Source: Hydrogenophilaceae bacterium (GTDB lineage Bacteria > Pseudomonadota > Gammaproteobacteria > Burkholderiales > Thiobacillaceae). Taken from it: DNA of 46,139 nt. Position numbers and translations under genes: made by a program. Below the pieces are notes generated by a model. It saw only the letters and a program-made list of their open reading frames with translations, was not told the DNA's origin and made no database searches. Positions 25,967-34,657 of the stretch are shown piece by piece; the stretch's first letter is position 1; every line of letters begins with the position of its first letter. The DNA lies in the NCBI GenBank assembly GCA_013389055.1, contig JACAEC010000124.1, positions 1-46,139 on the forward strand, given 5' to 3'.

Positions 25967-26824
25967 ATGGCCTTGACCGGCAAATTTACCGACATACCGA
26001 GCGGCAACCTGAATCCCACCTTGAGCGCCGGCAGGCTCAGCGCCGCCTTTGACATGAAGGCACTCTTCACGACAGACAGCGGCACCTGTGCCAAAGGCGA
26101 ATACCGGCAGCATGTCAAAGGCCAGTTCAAGGCCAACGGCACCGTCATCCAGCATAGGCTCTGCGACAGCACTTGGCTCGACGCAGGAACCTTCTACGAA
26201 GACGGCTGTGGGCCTTCAGGCACCAACCCGGGCCCTTGCACGGCCTATGGCCACCGGGACTGTCCCGATCACCCGTATGACATGTACAGCCCCGACCCCC
26301 GCAGCACAGGTTGCACATACGTCGGCTGGGACGCGCCTGGAATCACCGGCAACCCAGGTGATAAGCTGGAAGTGGATTTGAGCTTCATGGCCGAGTTGAT
26401 CAATGTCGATACCGGCGCTGTTTTGGCTTCTGCCAGCTGGACCGTGAAAGGGAGTGCCACTGTGCCGACGAAAACCTTGCGTCCTTCCACCCTGACCCAA
26501 CTCGCAGCAGCACAACGGCTCGACGCCGTCGTGGAATACCACGAGGAGAAAGGCCATTGGCAGGTCACGCTGCTGATCGCGCGACCGTCCCGGCCCCAGG
26601 CCCAGGCCCTTAGCAAGCGCACTCTCACGGTCAACCTCCTGGATTCGAAACGCCAGCCCTTGGCCCTCCTCTCCGGTCAGCAGGCTAAGTCCTATGTAGT
26701 GGGTGGCAGTAAGGGAGAGACCGAAACCATCCTCTACTTCTTCGAAGCTGGCGATCTGGCGCCATCGGCCCTCAAGGTGGAGATGGATGGCCAGTGCATC
26801 AACCTGGAACTCGAGGAAGACTAG
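25967..26824 (+). CDS. Cysteine-rich protein of unknown function
   Basis: 285 aa, no signal peptide. The N-terminal half has six regularly spaced cysteines: SGTCAKGEYRQHVKGQF, RLCDS, EDGCGPS, GPCTAYGHRDCP and STGCTYVGWDAPGITG. It then becomes beta-rich (VDTGAVLASASWTVKGS). From memory, the KGEYRQ-VKG ... AYGHR ... GC-Y-G-D-PGI pattern recurs in other uncharacterised bacterial proteins. The C-terminal half (from about 185) looks like a separate beta domain. AAAGGAGGAA precedes the ATG, one of the strongest ribosome-binding sites in the island. Confidence 0.75.
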   Translation: MALTGKFTDIPSGNLNPTLSAGRLSAAFDMKALFTTDSGTCAKGEYRQHVKGQFKANGTVIQHRLCDSTWLDAGTFYEDGCGPSGTNPGPCTAYGHRDCPDHPYDMYSPDPRSTGCTYVGWDAPGITGNPGDKLEVDLSFMAELINVDTGAVLASASWTVKGSATVPTKTLRPSTLTQLAAAQRLDAVVEYHEEKGHWQVTLLIARPSRPQAQALSKRTLTVNLLDSKRQPLALLSGQQAKSYVVGGSKGETETILYFFEAGDLAPSALKVEMDGQCINLELEED

Positions 26825-26842
26825 GTTTAGGCAGCAAAGACG

Positions 26843-26876
26843 CGGGGCGGGCACTGGATTGGCCAGTCCTGCCCCG
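26843..26876. terminator. Hairpin after the Cys-rich gene
   Basis: CGGGGC...GCCCCG outer arms and CACTGG/CCAGT inner arms, with mismatches, form a GC-rich stem 19 nt after the stop codon. There is no T-run, so factor-independent termination is uncertain. Confidence 0.4.
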
Positions 26877-27025
26877 ACACGTCAGCATTCCAGCGGCAGC
26901 CCCTTCTTAACAACGTAGCAATTAGCGCGGCGTTTGTCCGACCACCACCGGTTTCGGAGTTCCCGCGCCAAGGGTGGCCGTAATCGATCGCCCCTTGCCC
27001 CACCGATATTGAGAGGATGCTTCTC

Positions 27026-27880
27026 ATGCAGCGCCAGCATTTTTTCGCCAGGTTCATATCACTTTGCCTGCTGATCCTCGCCCCGCTTGCCCAATCAGCC
27101 GGCACGCCGGCATCCAGTGTCGGCTCCTTAAGCTGGAAGAAGACGCAGGTACAACCGACCTTGTTGTACAAGGAGGTCCACCCAGCCGCGGCCAATTACC
27201 TCGGCCTGCCCGCCACCGCGCCTGTCACGCCCGACCAAAGCGCCTTCGTGCAAATCACCGACTCCGCGCGCTATGGCGGTAATGTGGCCAAGACCGTGCT
27301 CTACGGCTGGCAACTGCATTATTCCGGCGTCACCGTCGTCAACAAGAACAGCGGCAGGTCGAGCCAGGTCAATCTCACCTTGCTGATCGACGGCAGCACC
27401 GGGCCCAATGGCCGTCCGACCAAGGCGCTGGTCGCAGCCATTACCGACATCAACCAGGCGGCCTGGCTGCCACCCGTGTTGCCCAGCCGGGACTATACCC
27501 AGGCCATGCGGGATGATGGCTGGACGGTCGACCGCCTACAGACCACGCCGCTCAACTCCAAGGTGACACAACTGCTTGCAGCCCTCTGGATGAACAACGG
27601 CATCGACCCGGCACAAGCCGGCCAGATCCTGCTGCGGCCCATGCAGGTGAGCTTGGCCCTGCCGGCAAAGCGCGCCAGCGGCGGTCGTTTGCAGCCCTTG
27701 CAGCCCACGGGCATTTATTGGATCGCGCTGGTCACCGGCACCAGAACCCATACCATCACCGGGCCCGATCCGATTTCGCCCAGCCCAGCGACCACTACCA
27801 GCGAGCGCTACATGACCGGCTTGGTCGCCCTGTTCAGCGACTTCGGCCAGCAATCGATTCGCGGCATCTATCTGCCCTGA
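27026..27880 (+). CDS. Exported protein of unknown function, last gene of the island
   Basis: 284 aa with a clear signal peptide (FARFISLCLLILAPLAQSA-G). The mature part is not recognised. It contains VLYGWQLHYSGVTVVNKNSG, SSQVNLTLLIDGSTGPNGR and GIYWIALVTGTRTHTITGPD, suggesting a beta-sandwich protein in the periplasm or at the cell surface. ATG 27026 is chosen over 27017 because GAGAGG lies 9 nt upstream of 27026 but abuts 27017. A good terminator follows. Confidence 0.75.
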   Translation: MQRQHFFARFISLCLLILAPLAQSAGTPASSVGSLSWKKTQVQPTLLYKEVHPAAANYLGLPATAPVTPDQSAFVQITDSARYGGNVAKTVLYGWQLHYSGVTVVNKNSGRSSQVNLTLLIDGSTGPNGRPTKALVAAITDINQAAWLPPVLPSRDYTQAMRDDGWTVDRLQTTPLNSKVTQLLAALWMNNGIDPAQAGQILLRPMQVSLALPAKRASGGRLQPLQPTGIYWIALVTGTRTHTITGPDPISPSPATTTSERYMTGLVALFSDFGQQSIRGIYLP

Positions 27881-27947
27881 ACCGCCGACATTACGGGCAC
27901 ATCCCTCCCCCCGCCGTCGATGTGCCCGCGGCGCGCAATGTGCCACG

Positions 27948-27974
27948 CCCTGGCCGGATGGTCAGGGGGTTTTT
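27948..27974 (+). terminator. Intrinsic terminator closing the island
   Basis: CCCTGGCC-GGAT-GGTCAGGG stem (one G-T pair), then GG and TTTTT. Preceded at 27895-27927 by another inverted repeat, GGGCACAT/ATGTGCCC. It marks the right-hand end of the 17.9-27.9 kb unit. Confidence 0.7.
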
Positions 27975-28032
27975 AGCGTTCTGGCGACACAAGAGACCCG
28001 CTCGCGCCAGCCAACGCCGGCAGAGTGGGGTC

Positions 28033-28041
28033 TGGTATAGT
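28033..28041 (+). promoter_or_regulatory. Candidate extended -10 promoter for the envelope operon
   Basis: TGGTATAGT matches the extended -10 form TGnTATAAT at one mismatch, 31 nt before the GT2 start and after the island terminator. No -35 is visible at the normal distance. Confidence 0.4.
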
Positions 28042-28072
28042 TCAGCCCTCGAAGAAAAAGCCAATTCCCGCC

Positions 28073-29053
28073 ATGGAACCCACCCAGACCGCGCTCGACG
28101 TCTCCATCGTCATCCCCGTCTACAACGAATACGACAACCTGCCCGACCTGGTCGAGCAGGTGGAAAAGGCCATGGCCCCGGCCGGCGTCAAATGGGAACT
28201 GATCTGCGTCGACGACGGTTCGCGCGACGGTTCCGACCGCAAGCTGGCGGAACTGGCGGAGACCCGGCCCTGGCTGAAGCCGCTCTACCTGAACCGCAAC
28301 TACGGCCAGTCCACCGCCATGCAGGCCGGCTTCGACGCGGCCCAGGGCAATGTGCTGATCACCCTGGACGGCGACCTGCAGAACGATCCGGCCGACATCC
28401 CGCGCCTGCTCAAGGAACTCGAGGCCCATCCGGAGATCGACGTGCTCTCCGGCTGGCGCAAGGACCGGCAGGATCGCACCCTGTCGCGCAAGATTCCCTC
28501 GCGCATCGCCAATGCCCTGATCTCCAAGGTCACCGGGGTCAAGCTGCACGATTACGGCTGCTCGCTCAAGCTCTATCGGCGCGAGGCCCTGGCCAACGTG
28601 AAGATCTACGGCGAGTTGCACCGCTTCATCCCCGCCCTGGCCGCCCAGTTCGGCGCCCGGGTGATGGAGCTGCCGGTCAACCACCGCGCCCGCACCCGCG
28701 GTGTGTCCAAGTACGGCATCGACCGCACCATCCGCGTGCTGCTCGACCTCTTGTGGGTGAAGTTCCTGCTGCGTTTCCTACACCGTCCCATGCATGCCTT
28801 CGGCACGGTGGGTGCGGTGATGCTGGTGCCCGGCCTGCTGGCGCTGTCCTACCTGGTCGGGCTCAAGCTGTTCACCGGTGCCGACATCGGCCAGCGGCCG
28901 CTCTTGCTGCTGGGCGCGATGTTCACCCTGATGGGTGCGCAATTCATCGGCATGGGCCTCTTGGGCGAGATGCTCACCCGCATCTATCACGAGCCGGCCG
29001 GCCAGAAGCAGTACATCCTGCGCGACACCCCGCGCAAACACGGGGTCCGTTAA
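28073..29053 (+). CDS. Glycosyltransferase family 2 (ArnC/dolichol-P-mannose synthase-like)
   Basis: 326 aa. The N-terminal GT-A domain has VSIVIPVYNEYDNLPDL, the VDDGSRDGS motif, LNRNYGQSTAMQAGFDAA and the metal-binding TLDGDLQNDPADIPRL. HRARTRGVSKYG precedes two C-terminal transmembrane helices (about 235-295). This is the architecture of enzymes that load a sugar on undecaprenyl phosphate. It heads an operon with two membrane glycosyltransferases that could use that lipid-linked donor. Confidence 0.92.
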   Translation: MEPTQTALDVSIVIPVYNEYDNLPDLVEQVEKAMAPAGVKWELICVDDGSRDGSDRKLAELAETRPWLKPLYLNRNYGQSTAMQAGFDAAQGNVLITLDGDLQNDPADIPRLLKELEAHPEIDVLSGWRKDRQDRTLSRKIPSRIANALISKVTGVKLHDYGCSLKLYRREALANVKIYGELHRFIPALAAQFGARVMELPVNHRARTRGVSKYGIDRTIRVLLDLLWVKFLLRFLHRPMHAFGTVGAVMLVPGLLALSYLVGLKLFTGADIGQRPLLLLGAMFTLMGAQFIGMGLLGEMLTRIYHEPAGQKQYILRDTPRKHGVR

Positions 29054-29057
29054 GGCC

Positions 29058-30575
29058 GTGGATTCTCGGCTTGGCTGGGCGCTCTTGCTGGCGGCCGTCG
29101 TCAGCTTTTTTTCCGGCTTGGCCGCATCGCCCTTGTTCGACCTCGACGAGGGCGCCTTCACCGCCGCCACCCTGGAGATGTTCGAGCGCGGCGACTTCCT
29201 CGCCACCTATCTCAACGGGATTCCCCGCTACGACAAGCCGATCCTGAGCTACTGGCTGCAGGCGCTCTCGGCTTGGGCCTTCGGCTTCAACGAACTGGCC
29301 CTGCGCCTGCCTTCGGCCCTGGCCGGCCTGGTCTGGACCGCCCTGGCCTATCGCTTCGCCCGCCGGCTGTACGACCCGGAGACCGCGCTCACCGCCGCCG
29401 TGCTCACCGCCACCACCGTCGGCGTCAACTTCATCGCCCGCGCCGCCACGGCCGATGCCCTGCTCAATGCCGCACTCGCCGGCGCCTTGTTCGCCCAGTT
29501 CCTCTGGCTCAAGCAAGGCCACGCCCGCCATTTGTATTGGGCCTGGGCAGCCATGGCCCTGGGCTTCCTGACCAAGGGCCCGGTCGCCGTCGCCTTGCCC
29601 CTGCTCACCGCCCTGCTCTACTTGGTGAGCCGCGGCGAATGGCGCCGCTTTCTCGATCTGGTCGCCAACAAGCGGGCCTGGCTGATCTTCGCCGCCATCG
29701 CCCTGCCCTGGTATGTCGCCGTCACTTGGGTCAAGGGGCCGGGCTTCATCGAGGCTTTCTTCCTCAAGCACAATGTCGGCCGTTTCGCCGGCGCCATGGA
29801 AGGCCACCGCGGCAGCGTGTTCTATTACCTGCCGGTGCTGTTGCTGCTCACCCTGCCCTACACCGCCCTGTTGCTGCTGGTCGCCAGGCATTGGCGGGAG
29901 CACTGGCGCGACGACTTCGGCCGCTATGCCCTGATCCTGTTCGGCCTGGCCTTTCTGCTGATCTCCGCCGCCGCGACCAAGCTGCCGCACTACCTGCTCT
30001 ACGGCCTGTCGCCACTCCTGGTGCTGCTGGCCCTGGAACTAAAGGCGGCGCGCAGCCGCTGGTTGCTGCTGCCGGCCCTGCTCCTGTTCGTCGGCCTCTA
30101 TTTCCTGCCCGACCTGCTCGCCGCCCGGCAGGATCAGGCCAAGCCCTATTACCAATCGCTGTTGGCCGACATCGACACCCACTTCGGCCTGTATTACCGC
30201 AGCTATTTCGCGGTGGCCGCCGGCATCACCCTGCTGTTCATGGTCTGGACCCGCGCCGCCCTCGTCCTGCGATTGATGGTGGTCGGCCTGGCGGCCAGCT
30301 ACGGCCTCGCCCTGGTGCTGTTGCCGGCGGTCGGTCATCTCTTGCAGGACCCGGTCAAAGAGGCCGGCCTGCTCGCCAGCCATCTTGAGACCAACGTGGT
30401 CATGAGCGGCATCAACAACCCCAGTTTCAGCGTCTATGCCGGCCGCGTGGTCGAGCGGCGCGCGCCGCTGCCGGGCGAGGCGGTATTCACCGACACCCGC
30501 CACCTGGCCGAATTGCCGCCCTACGAGCTGATCTACATCCGCAAGGACATCGCCTTGGTGAGACTGCTCAAGTGA
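29058..30575 (+). CDS. Membrane glycosyltransferase, GT39/ArnT-like (first copy)
   Basis: 505 aa, polytopic (about 11-12 hydrophobic helices). The periplasmic catalytic loop carries PLFDLDEGAFTAATLEM with the essential acidic pair, followed by IPRYDKPILSYWLQAL, typical of ArnT/PMT-superfamily enzymes that move a sugar from a polyprenyl carrier to lipid A or another acceptor. The GTG start lies 4 nt after the GT2 stop. The end overlaps the PAP2 gene by GTGA. Confidence 0.9.
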   Translation: MDSRLGWALLLAAVVSFFSGLAASPLFDLDEGAFTAATLEMFERGDFLATYLNGIPRYDKPILSYWLQALSAWAFGFNELALRLPSALAGLVWTALAYRFARRLYDPETALTAAVLTATTVGVNFIARAATADALLNAALAGALFAQFLWLKQGHARHLYWAWAAMALGFLTKGPVAVALPLLTALLYLVSRGEWRRFLDLVANKRAWLIFAAIALPWYVAVTWVKGPGFIEAFFLKHNVGRFAGAMEGHRGSVFYYLPVLLLLTLPYTALLLLVARHWREHWRDDFGRYALILFGLAFLLISAAATKLPHYLLYGLSPLLVLLALELKAARSRWLLLPALLLFVGLYFLPDLLAARQDQAKPYYQSLLADIDTHFGLYYRSYFAVAAGITLLFMVWTRAALVLRLMVVGLAASYGLALVLLPAVGHLLQDPVKEAGLLASHLETNVVMSGINNPSFSVYAGRVVERRAPLPGEAVFTDTRHLAELPPYELIYIRKDIALVRLLK

Positions 30576-31366
30576 ACCGCATGGAACTGCCGGAGCAGCC
30601 GGTCGCGACGGCCTTCACCCGCAGCCGGGTCTGGGCCCTGCCCGCGGTCGCCCTGCTGGCCATGGCGATACTGCTGCTCAACGACAGCAATCAAGCGGTC
30701 TTCCTCGCCCTCAACCATGCCGCCGCAGCCCTACCGCCGGGGCTGTGGGCCAGCCTCACCGCGGTCGGCGACACCCTGGTCGCCTTCGCCCTGCTCCTGC
30801 CCTTCGTCCGGCGACGGCCGGACCTGGCGGCCGCCATCCTGCTCGCTACGTTGTTCGCCCTGGTCTATGTCCACAGCCTGAAATACGCCCTCGACCTGCC
30901 GCGGCCGCCGGCCGTGCTCGACCCCGCCGCCTTCGATGTCATCGGCCCGGCGCACCGGGCCGGCTCGTTTCCTTCCGGCCATACCGCCACCGCCTTCGCC
31001 ATGATGGCCTTGCTCTCCGTCTATCTGCCGTCCTGGCGCCGGCTGTTGCCGCTGATCGCGCTGGCCGCCCTGGTCGGCCTCTCGCGCATCGCCGTCGGCG
31101 TGCACTGGCCACTGGACGTACTGGCCGGTGCCGCCGGCGGCTGGCTGGCCGGGCTGGCCGGCATCGTCCTGGCCCAACGCTGGCAGGCCCTGCACCACCC
31201 CTGGCTGCATGGCGCGGTGCAGGCGCTGCTGATCGCCGGCGCCGCCTGGCTGATGATCGGCCACGACAGCGGCTATCCGCAGGCACAGCGTTTCGAGCAG
31301 GCCATCGCCTTCGCCGGCCTCGCCCTGTTTTTCCGGCCAATGCCCAATGGAACGAACCATGACTGA
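30572..31366 (+). CDS. PAP2-family membrane phosphatase (first copy)
   Basis: 264 aa with several transmembrane helices. All three acid-phosphatase motifs are present: KYALDLPRPP, SFPSGHTATAF and SRIAVGVHWPLDVLAG. Members dephosphorylate undecaprenyl diphosphate, lipid A or phosphatidylglycerol phosphate; which one applies here cannot be read from sequence. The GTG start overlaps the preceding stop; ATG 30581 is an alternative. Operon context points to recycling of a polyprenyl carrier or lipid A remodelling. Confidence 0.88.
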   Translation: MNRMELPEQPVATAFTRSRVWALPAVALLAMAILLLNDSNQAVFLALNHAAAALPPGLWASLTAVGDTLVAFALLLPFVRRRPDLAAAILLATLFALVYVHSLKYALDLPRPPAVLDPAAFDVIGPAHRAGSFPSGHTATAFAMMALLSVYLPSWRRLLPLIALAALVGLSRIAVGVHWPLDVLAGAAGGWLAGLAGIVLAQRWQALHHPWLHGAVQALLIAGAAWLMIGHDSGYPQAQRFEQAIAFAGLALFFRPMPNGTNHD

Positions 31367-32831
31367 ACCCGACGTCCGTCATTACGGCCTCAGGCTGATC
31401 CTGATCCTGTTCGCCCTGACCGCCTATCGCATCGCCACGGCGCAATGGCTGCAATTGGAACTCTACGGCGACGAGGCCTATTACTTCGGCTGGGCGCAGT
31501 CGCTGGAATGGGGCTATTACTCCAAGCCGCCCATGGTCGGCTGGCTGATCTGGCTGACCACGCAGCTGTGCGGCGATGCCGAGCCCTGCGTGAGACTGGG
31601 CGCCTATCTGCTCTACCCGGCCACTGCCTTCGTCCTGTTCCTGCTCGGCAGCCGCCTGTTCGCGCCGCGCGTCGGCTTCTGGGCGGCGCTCGCCTACATC
31701 ACCCTGCCCATGGTCTCGCTCGGCGCCTGGCTCATCACCACCGATGCCGCCCTGCTCTTCTTCTGGGCGCTCGCCCTGTATTTCCTCGCCCGCGCCCTCG
31801 ACCACAACCAGTGGCACAACTGGCTGGGCCTGGCCGTGGCCCTGGGGCTGGGCGGCCTGTCGAAATACAGCATGGTCTTCTTCGGCCTCGGCGGCCTGGC
31901 TCTGTTGATCATGAATGCCGAGGCGCGCCGGCAGCTGCGCAACCCCCGGCTCTATGCCGCCATCGGCCTCGCCTTCCTGATCTTCCTGCCCAACCTGATC
32001 TGGAATGCCCAGCACCAGTTCGTCAGTGTCGAGCACACGGCGGAGATCTCCCGCCTGGGCAGGCAATGGTTCCGGCCGGAGAAGCTGGCCGAGTTCCTCG
32101 GCGGCCAGTTCATCGTCATGGGCCCGCTGCTGTTCGCCGCCTTTGCGCATCTGGCCTTGCGCCATGGTTTCAACCTGGTGACCGACCGCCGCTATCAGTT
32201 GCTGTTCGCCTTCAGCGTGCCGGCCCTGGCCGTGTTCATCGTGCTCGCCTTCCTCACCCGCGCCTTCGCCAACTGGGGCGCCATGGCCTACGTCGCCGGC
32301 GTGCTGCTGGTAACCGCCTGGTGGCTGGCCCGCAACCGGCTGCGCTGGCTGCAGGCGGCGATCGCGGTCAATGTGGTGATCATGGTCGGGCTCTACCACT
32401 ACCATGGCTTGGCCGGGCTCGCCGGCATCGAACTCACGCGCAAGACCGACCCCTATTCGCGGGTGGCCGGCTGGCGCGACCTCGGCGGCGAGGTGCAGAG
32501 GCTGCTCGCCGCCCACCCCGGCGCCCGCCTGGTCTCCGACGACCGCAAGCTGCTGGCCGAGCTGATCTACTATGTGCGGCCGCATCCCTTCGACGCCCTC
32601 GCCTACAACCCGAGCGGCATCATCGGCGACCACTATGCCCTCAAGCACGACCTCAAGCAGGCGCCGCAAGGCGAGTTCATCCTGGTCGGCGAGCATGTCG
32701 ATGGTGAGCGCCTGAGCCGGGAATTCGCCGAGGTGAAACCCTTGGGCACGATCCGCATCCCGCTCTATCGCGACTACGACCGTGAGGCTCAGGCCTGGTG
32801 GCTGCGCGACTTCAAGGGCTATGCCCGATGA
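31359..32831 (+). CDS. Membrane glycosyltransferase, GT39/ArnT-like (second copy)
   Basis: 490 aa, polytopic. The catalytic loop reads LELYGDEAYYFGWAQSLEWG with the acidic pair DE, then YYSKPPMVGWLIWLTTQL. The C-terminal periplasmic domain is about 110 residues. It is only distantly related to the first copy in the operon, so acceptor or donor probably differs. Start 31359 is preferred (GGAAC upstream, 8-nt overlap with the PAP2 gene); ATG 31347 is possible. Coupled to the next PAP2 gene by ATGA. Confidence 0.88.
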   Translation: MTEPDVRHYGLRLILILFALTAYRIATAQWLQLELYGDEAYYFGWAQSLEWGYYSKPPMVGWLIWLTTQLCGDAEPCVRLGAYLLYPATAFVLFLLGSRLFAPRVGFWAALAYITLPMVSLGAWLITTDAALLFFWALALYFLARALDHNQWHNWLGLAVALGLGGLSKYSMVFFGLGGLALLIMNAEARRQLRNPRLYAAIGLAFLIFLPNLIWNAQHQFVSVEHTAEISRLGRQWFRPEKLAEFLGGQFIVMGPLLFAAFAHLALRHGFNLVTDRRYQLLFAFSVPALAVFIVLAFLTRAFANWGAMAYVAGVLLVTAWWLARNRLRWLQAAIAVNVVIMVGLYHYHGLAGLAGIELTRKTDPYSRVAGWRDLGGEVQRLLAAHPGARLVSDDRKLLAELIYYVRPHPFDALAYNPSGIIGDHYALKHDLKQAPQGEFILVGEHVDGERLSREFAEVKPLGTIRIPLYRDYDREAQAWWLRDFKGYAR

Positions 32832-33481
32832 AGCGGTTGCAGCACCCGCTCTACTATTCCTTCGTCGGCTTCGGTCTGCTGTTCCTGCTGGCACCGGAAC
32901 TCGACCTCTGGGCGAGCGGCCTGTTCTATCGCGCGGGTGAGGGCTTCTTCCTGTATGCGGCGCTCGACCCCTTCCATAAATCGGTGCCGCTGCTCTCCCA
33001 GACCATCGTCGGCACCTTGGTCGCCGCCCTGCTCATCGCCTCACTGGTTTCCGCATCCTGGCCGCTGCGCAAGGGGCTGATCTACCTGCTGCTGGTGGCG
33101 GCCATCGGCCCCGGCTTGCTGGTCAACACCCTGTTCAAGGACAACTGGGGCCGCGCCCGCCCGGTGCAGGTGGAAAACTTCGGCGGCGACAAGGCCTTCT
33201 CGCCGGCCTGGGTGCCGAGCGGCCAGTGCCGTTCCAACTGCGCCTTCGCCTGCGGCGATTCCTCGGTCGGCTTCTTCCTGTTGGCGCCGGCCTTCATCCT
33301 GGCCCGGCAGCGCCGTACCTGGCTGGCCGCGGGCTTCGCCGCCGGCGGCCTGCTCGGCCTGATGCGCCTGGCCCAGGGCGGCCACTTCCTGAGCGATGTG
33401 GTCTTTTCCTTCTACATCGTCTACTTCGCCGCCTGGCTGCTCCACCGTCTGATGTACGGCGACTCAAGCGCTAGGGCTTGA
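32828..33481 (+). CDS. PAP2-family phosphatase (second copy) with altered motif 2
   Basis: 217 aa with about six helices. Motif 1 is KDNWGRARP and motif 3 MRLAQGGHFLSDV, but motif 2 reads CAFACGDSSVGF where SGH is usual, so the conserved His is Asp here. I recall CGDAS-type variants in lipid-phosphatase relatives, so it may be a subfamily feature rather than inactivation. The last 11 nt overlap the end of the convergent M48 peptidase gene. Confidence 0.85.
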   Translation: MKRLQHPLYYSFVGFGLLFLLAPELDLWASGLFYRAGEGFFLYAALDPFHKSVPLLSQTIVGTLVAALLIASLVSASWPLRKGLIYLLLVAAIGPGLLVNTLFKDNWGRARPVQVENFGGDKAFSPAWVPSGQCRSNCAFACGDSSVGFFLLAPAFILARQRRTWLAAGFAAGGLLGLMRLAQGGHFLSDVVFSFYIVYFAAWLLHRLMYGDSSARA

Positions 33482-34568
33482 GGCTGGCCTTGATCGCCGC
33501 CAAGTCGTAGCGCAAGGGCTGGGCCGGGTAAGCCCCCTGCTCGGCAATCGCGCTGCGGATGCTGGCCAGCCGTTCGTCCGAGGCCGGGTGGCTGGACAGC
33601 AATTCGATCGGGCCACCGTCCTGCTTGGCCATCTTCTCGAAGAAACTCGCCATCCCCTGGGGCGCGATGCCGGCGCGGCGGAGCGCCTGCAAGCCACCCA
33701 TGTCAGCCTCGCGTTCCATGTCGCGGCCGAATTTCAGGCTGCCCAGTTGATCGGCCATGTTCGCCCAGATGCCGCCGGCCCAATCGCCCAAGGCCAGCGA
33801 CAACAGCGCCCGCCAACCCAGGCCGTGCAGCATATTCTTCAGGCTGTGGCGCTGCTCCACGTGCTGCACCTCGTGGGCGAGCACGCCGGCGATCTCCTCG
33901 GGGGTATCGGCCTTGTCGATCAGGCCGCTGAACACCACGACATAAGCGCCGGGCATGGCGAAGGCGTTGACCTGCGCATCCTGCGCGACGAACCACTGGT
34001 AGTGGTAGCGCGAACCGGCCGTCAGCCGCGTGCCGATCTCGCTCACCATATTCAGGGCCGGGCCTTGTTCCAGCAATTTCAGTTGCGGCCGCATCTGGGC
34101 GAAGGCCATGTCGCCCAAGCGCTGCTCCTGGTTGAGACTCACCTGGTCGGCGGCCCAGCCGGCGACGCGCTCGGCATTGAGCCAAAACAGCAGGAGGACA
34201 AGGAAAGGCAAGGCCAGCACCAGCCCCGCCGCCAGCAGGGCCATGTGGAAGCGCCGCCGCTGGCCGCGCTCGCCGCGGCGGGCCGCCTGCAATTGCCCGG
34301 CCAACTGCTCGGGCGCTCCGGCCCGCAAGGCCTGGATGTCGGCCTCGCCCTGCAACAGGGCAGAACACAGCCCTTCGGCCGAGTCCCATTCCAGCAGCCA
34401 CTGGCGGCCGTCGAAGCCGGCCGCCTTGGCCCGGATCGTCGTCAACGGAATCTCCAGACTCAGCCCCTCCGCCTGCAAATGCAGCCGGCCGCCGACGAAG
34501 CGGCCCTGAACCCCCACCCCCGCCGCCGCCAGGCCCGGTGCAAACAACTGCAGATTAAACGTGGTCAT
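33471..34568 (-). CDS. M48-family membrane metallopeptidase
   Basis: 365 aa. An N-terminal beta-rich cytosolic-type region (about 1-95) precedes one transmembrane helix (LLAAGLVLALPFLVLLLFWL, about 110-130). The M48 domain carries the zinc motif HEVQHVEQRH (HExxH form) with the third ligand in MEREADMGGL. Relatives include YhfN and BepA/LoiP-type envelope peptidases. Convergent with the second PAP2 gene, overlapping it by 11 nt; divergent from the nitroreductase gene. Confidence 0.9.
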   Translation of the reverse strand: MTTFNLQLFAPGLAAAGVGVQGRFVGGRLHLQAEGLSLEIPLTTIRAKAAGFDGRQWLLEWDSAEGLCSALLQGEADIQALRAGAPEQLAGQLQAARRGERGQRRRFHMALLAAGLVLALPFLVLLLFWLNAERVAGWAADQVSLNQEQRLGDMAFAQMRPQLKLLEQGPALNMVSEIGTRLTAGSRYHYQWFVAQDAQVNAFAMPGAYVVVFSGLIDKADTPEEIAGVLAHEVQHVEQRHSLKNMLHGLGWRALLSLALGDWAGGIWANMADQLGSLKFGRDMEREADMGGLQALRRAGIAPQGMASFFEKMAKQDGGPIELLSSHPASDERLASIRSAIAEQGAYPAQPLRYDLAAIKASLKP

Positions 34569-34657
34569 CTCGCTATACCCATTTTCAGAACCCGGCCTTT
34601 ACCGGTCTCGCCCGGCTCTTGAGGTTAAAATGCGGACATTCCCATGTAGGTCCTATT

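Noticed and set aside
17887-27880. Contractile injection system or complete prophage
   Set aside because: Only a collar-domain protein points that way; sheath, tube, baseplate, spike, ATPase, capsid, terminase and lysis genes are all absent.
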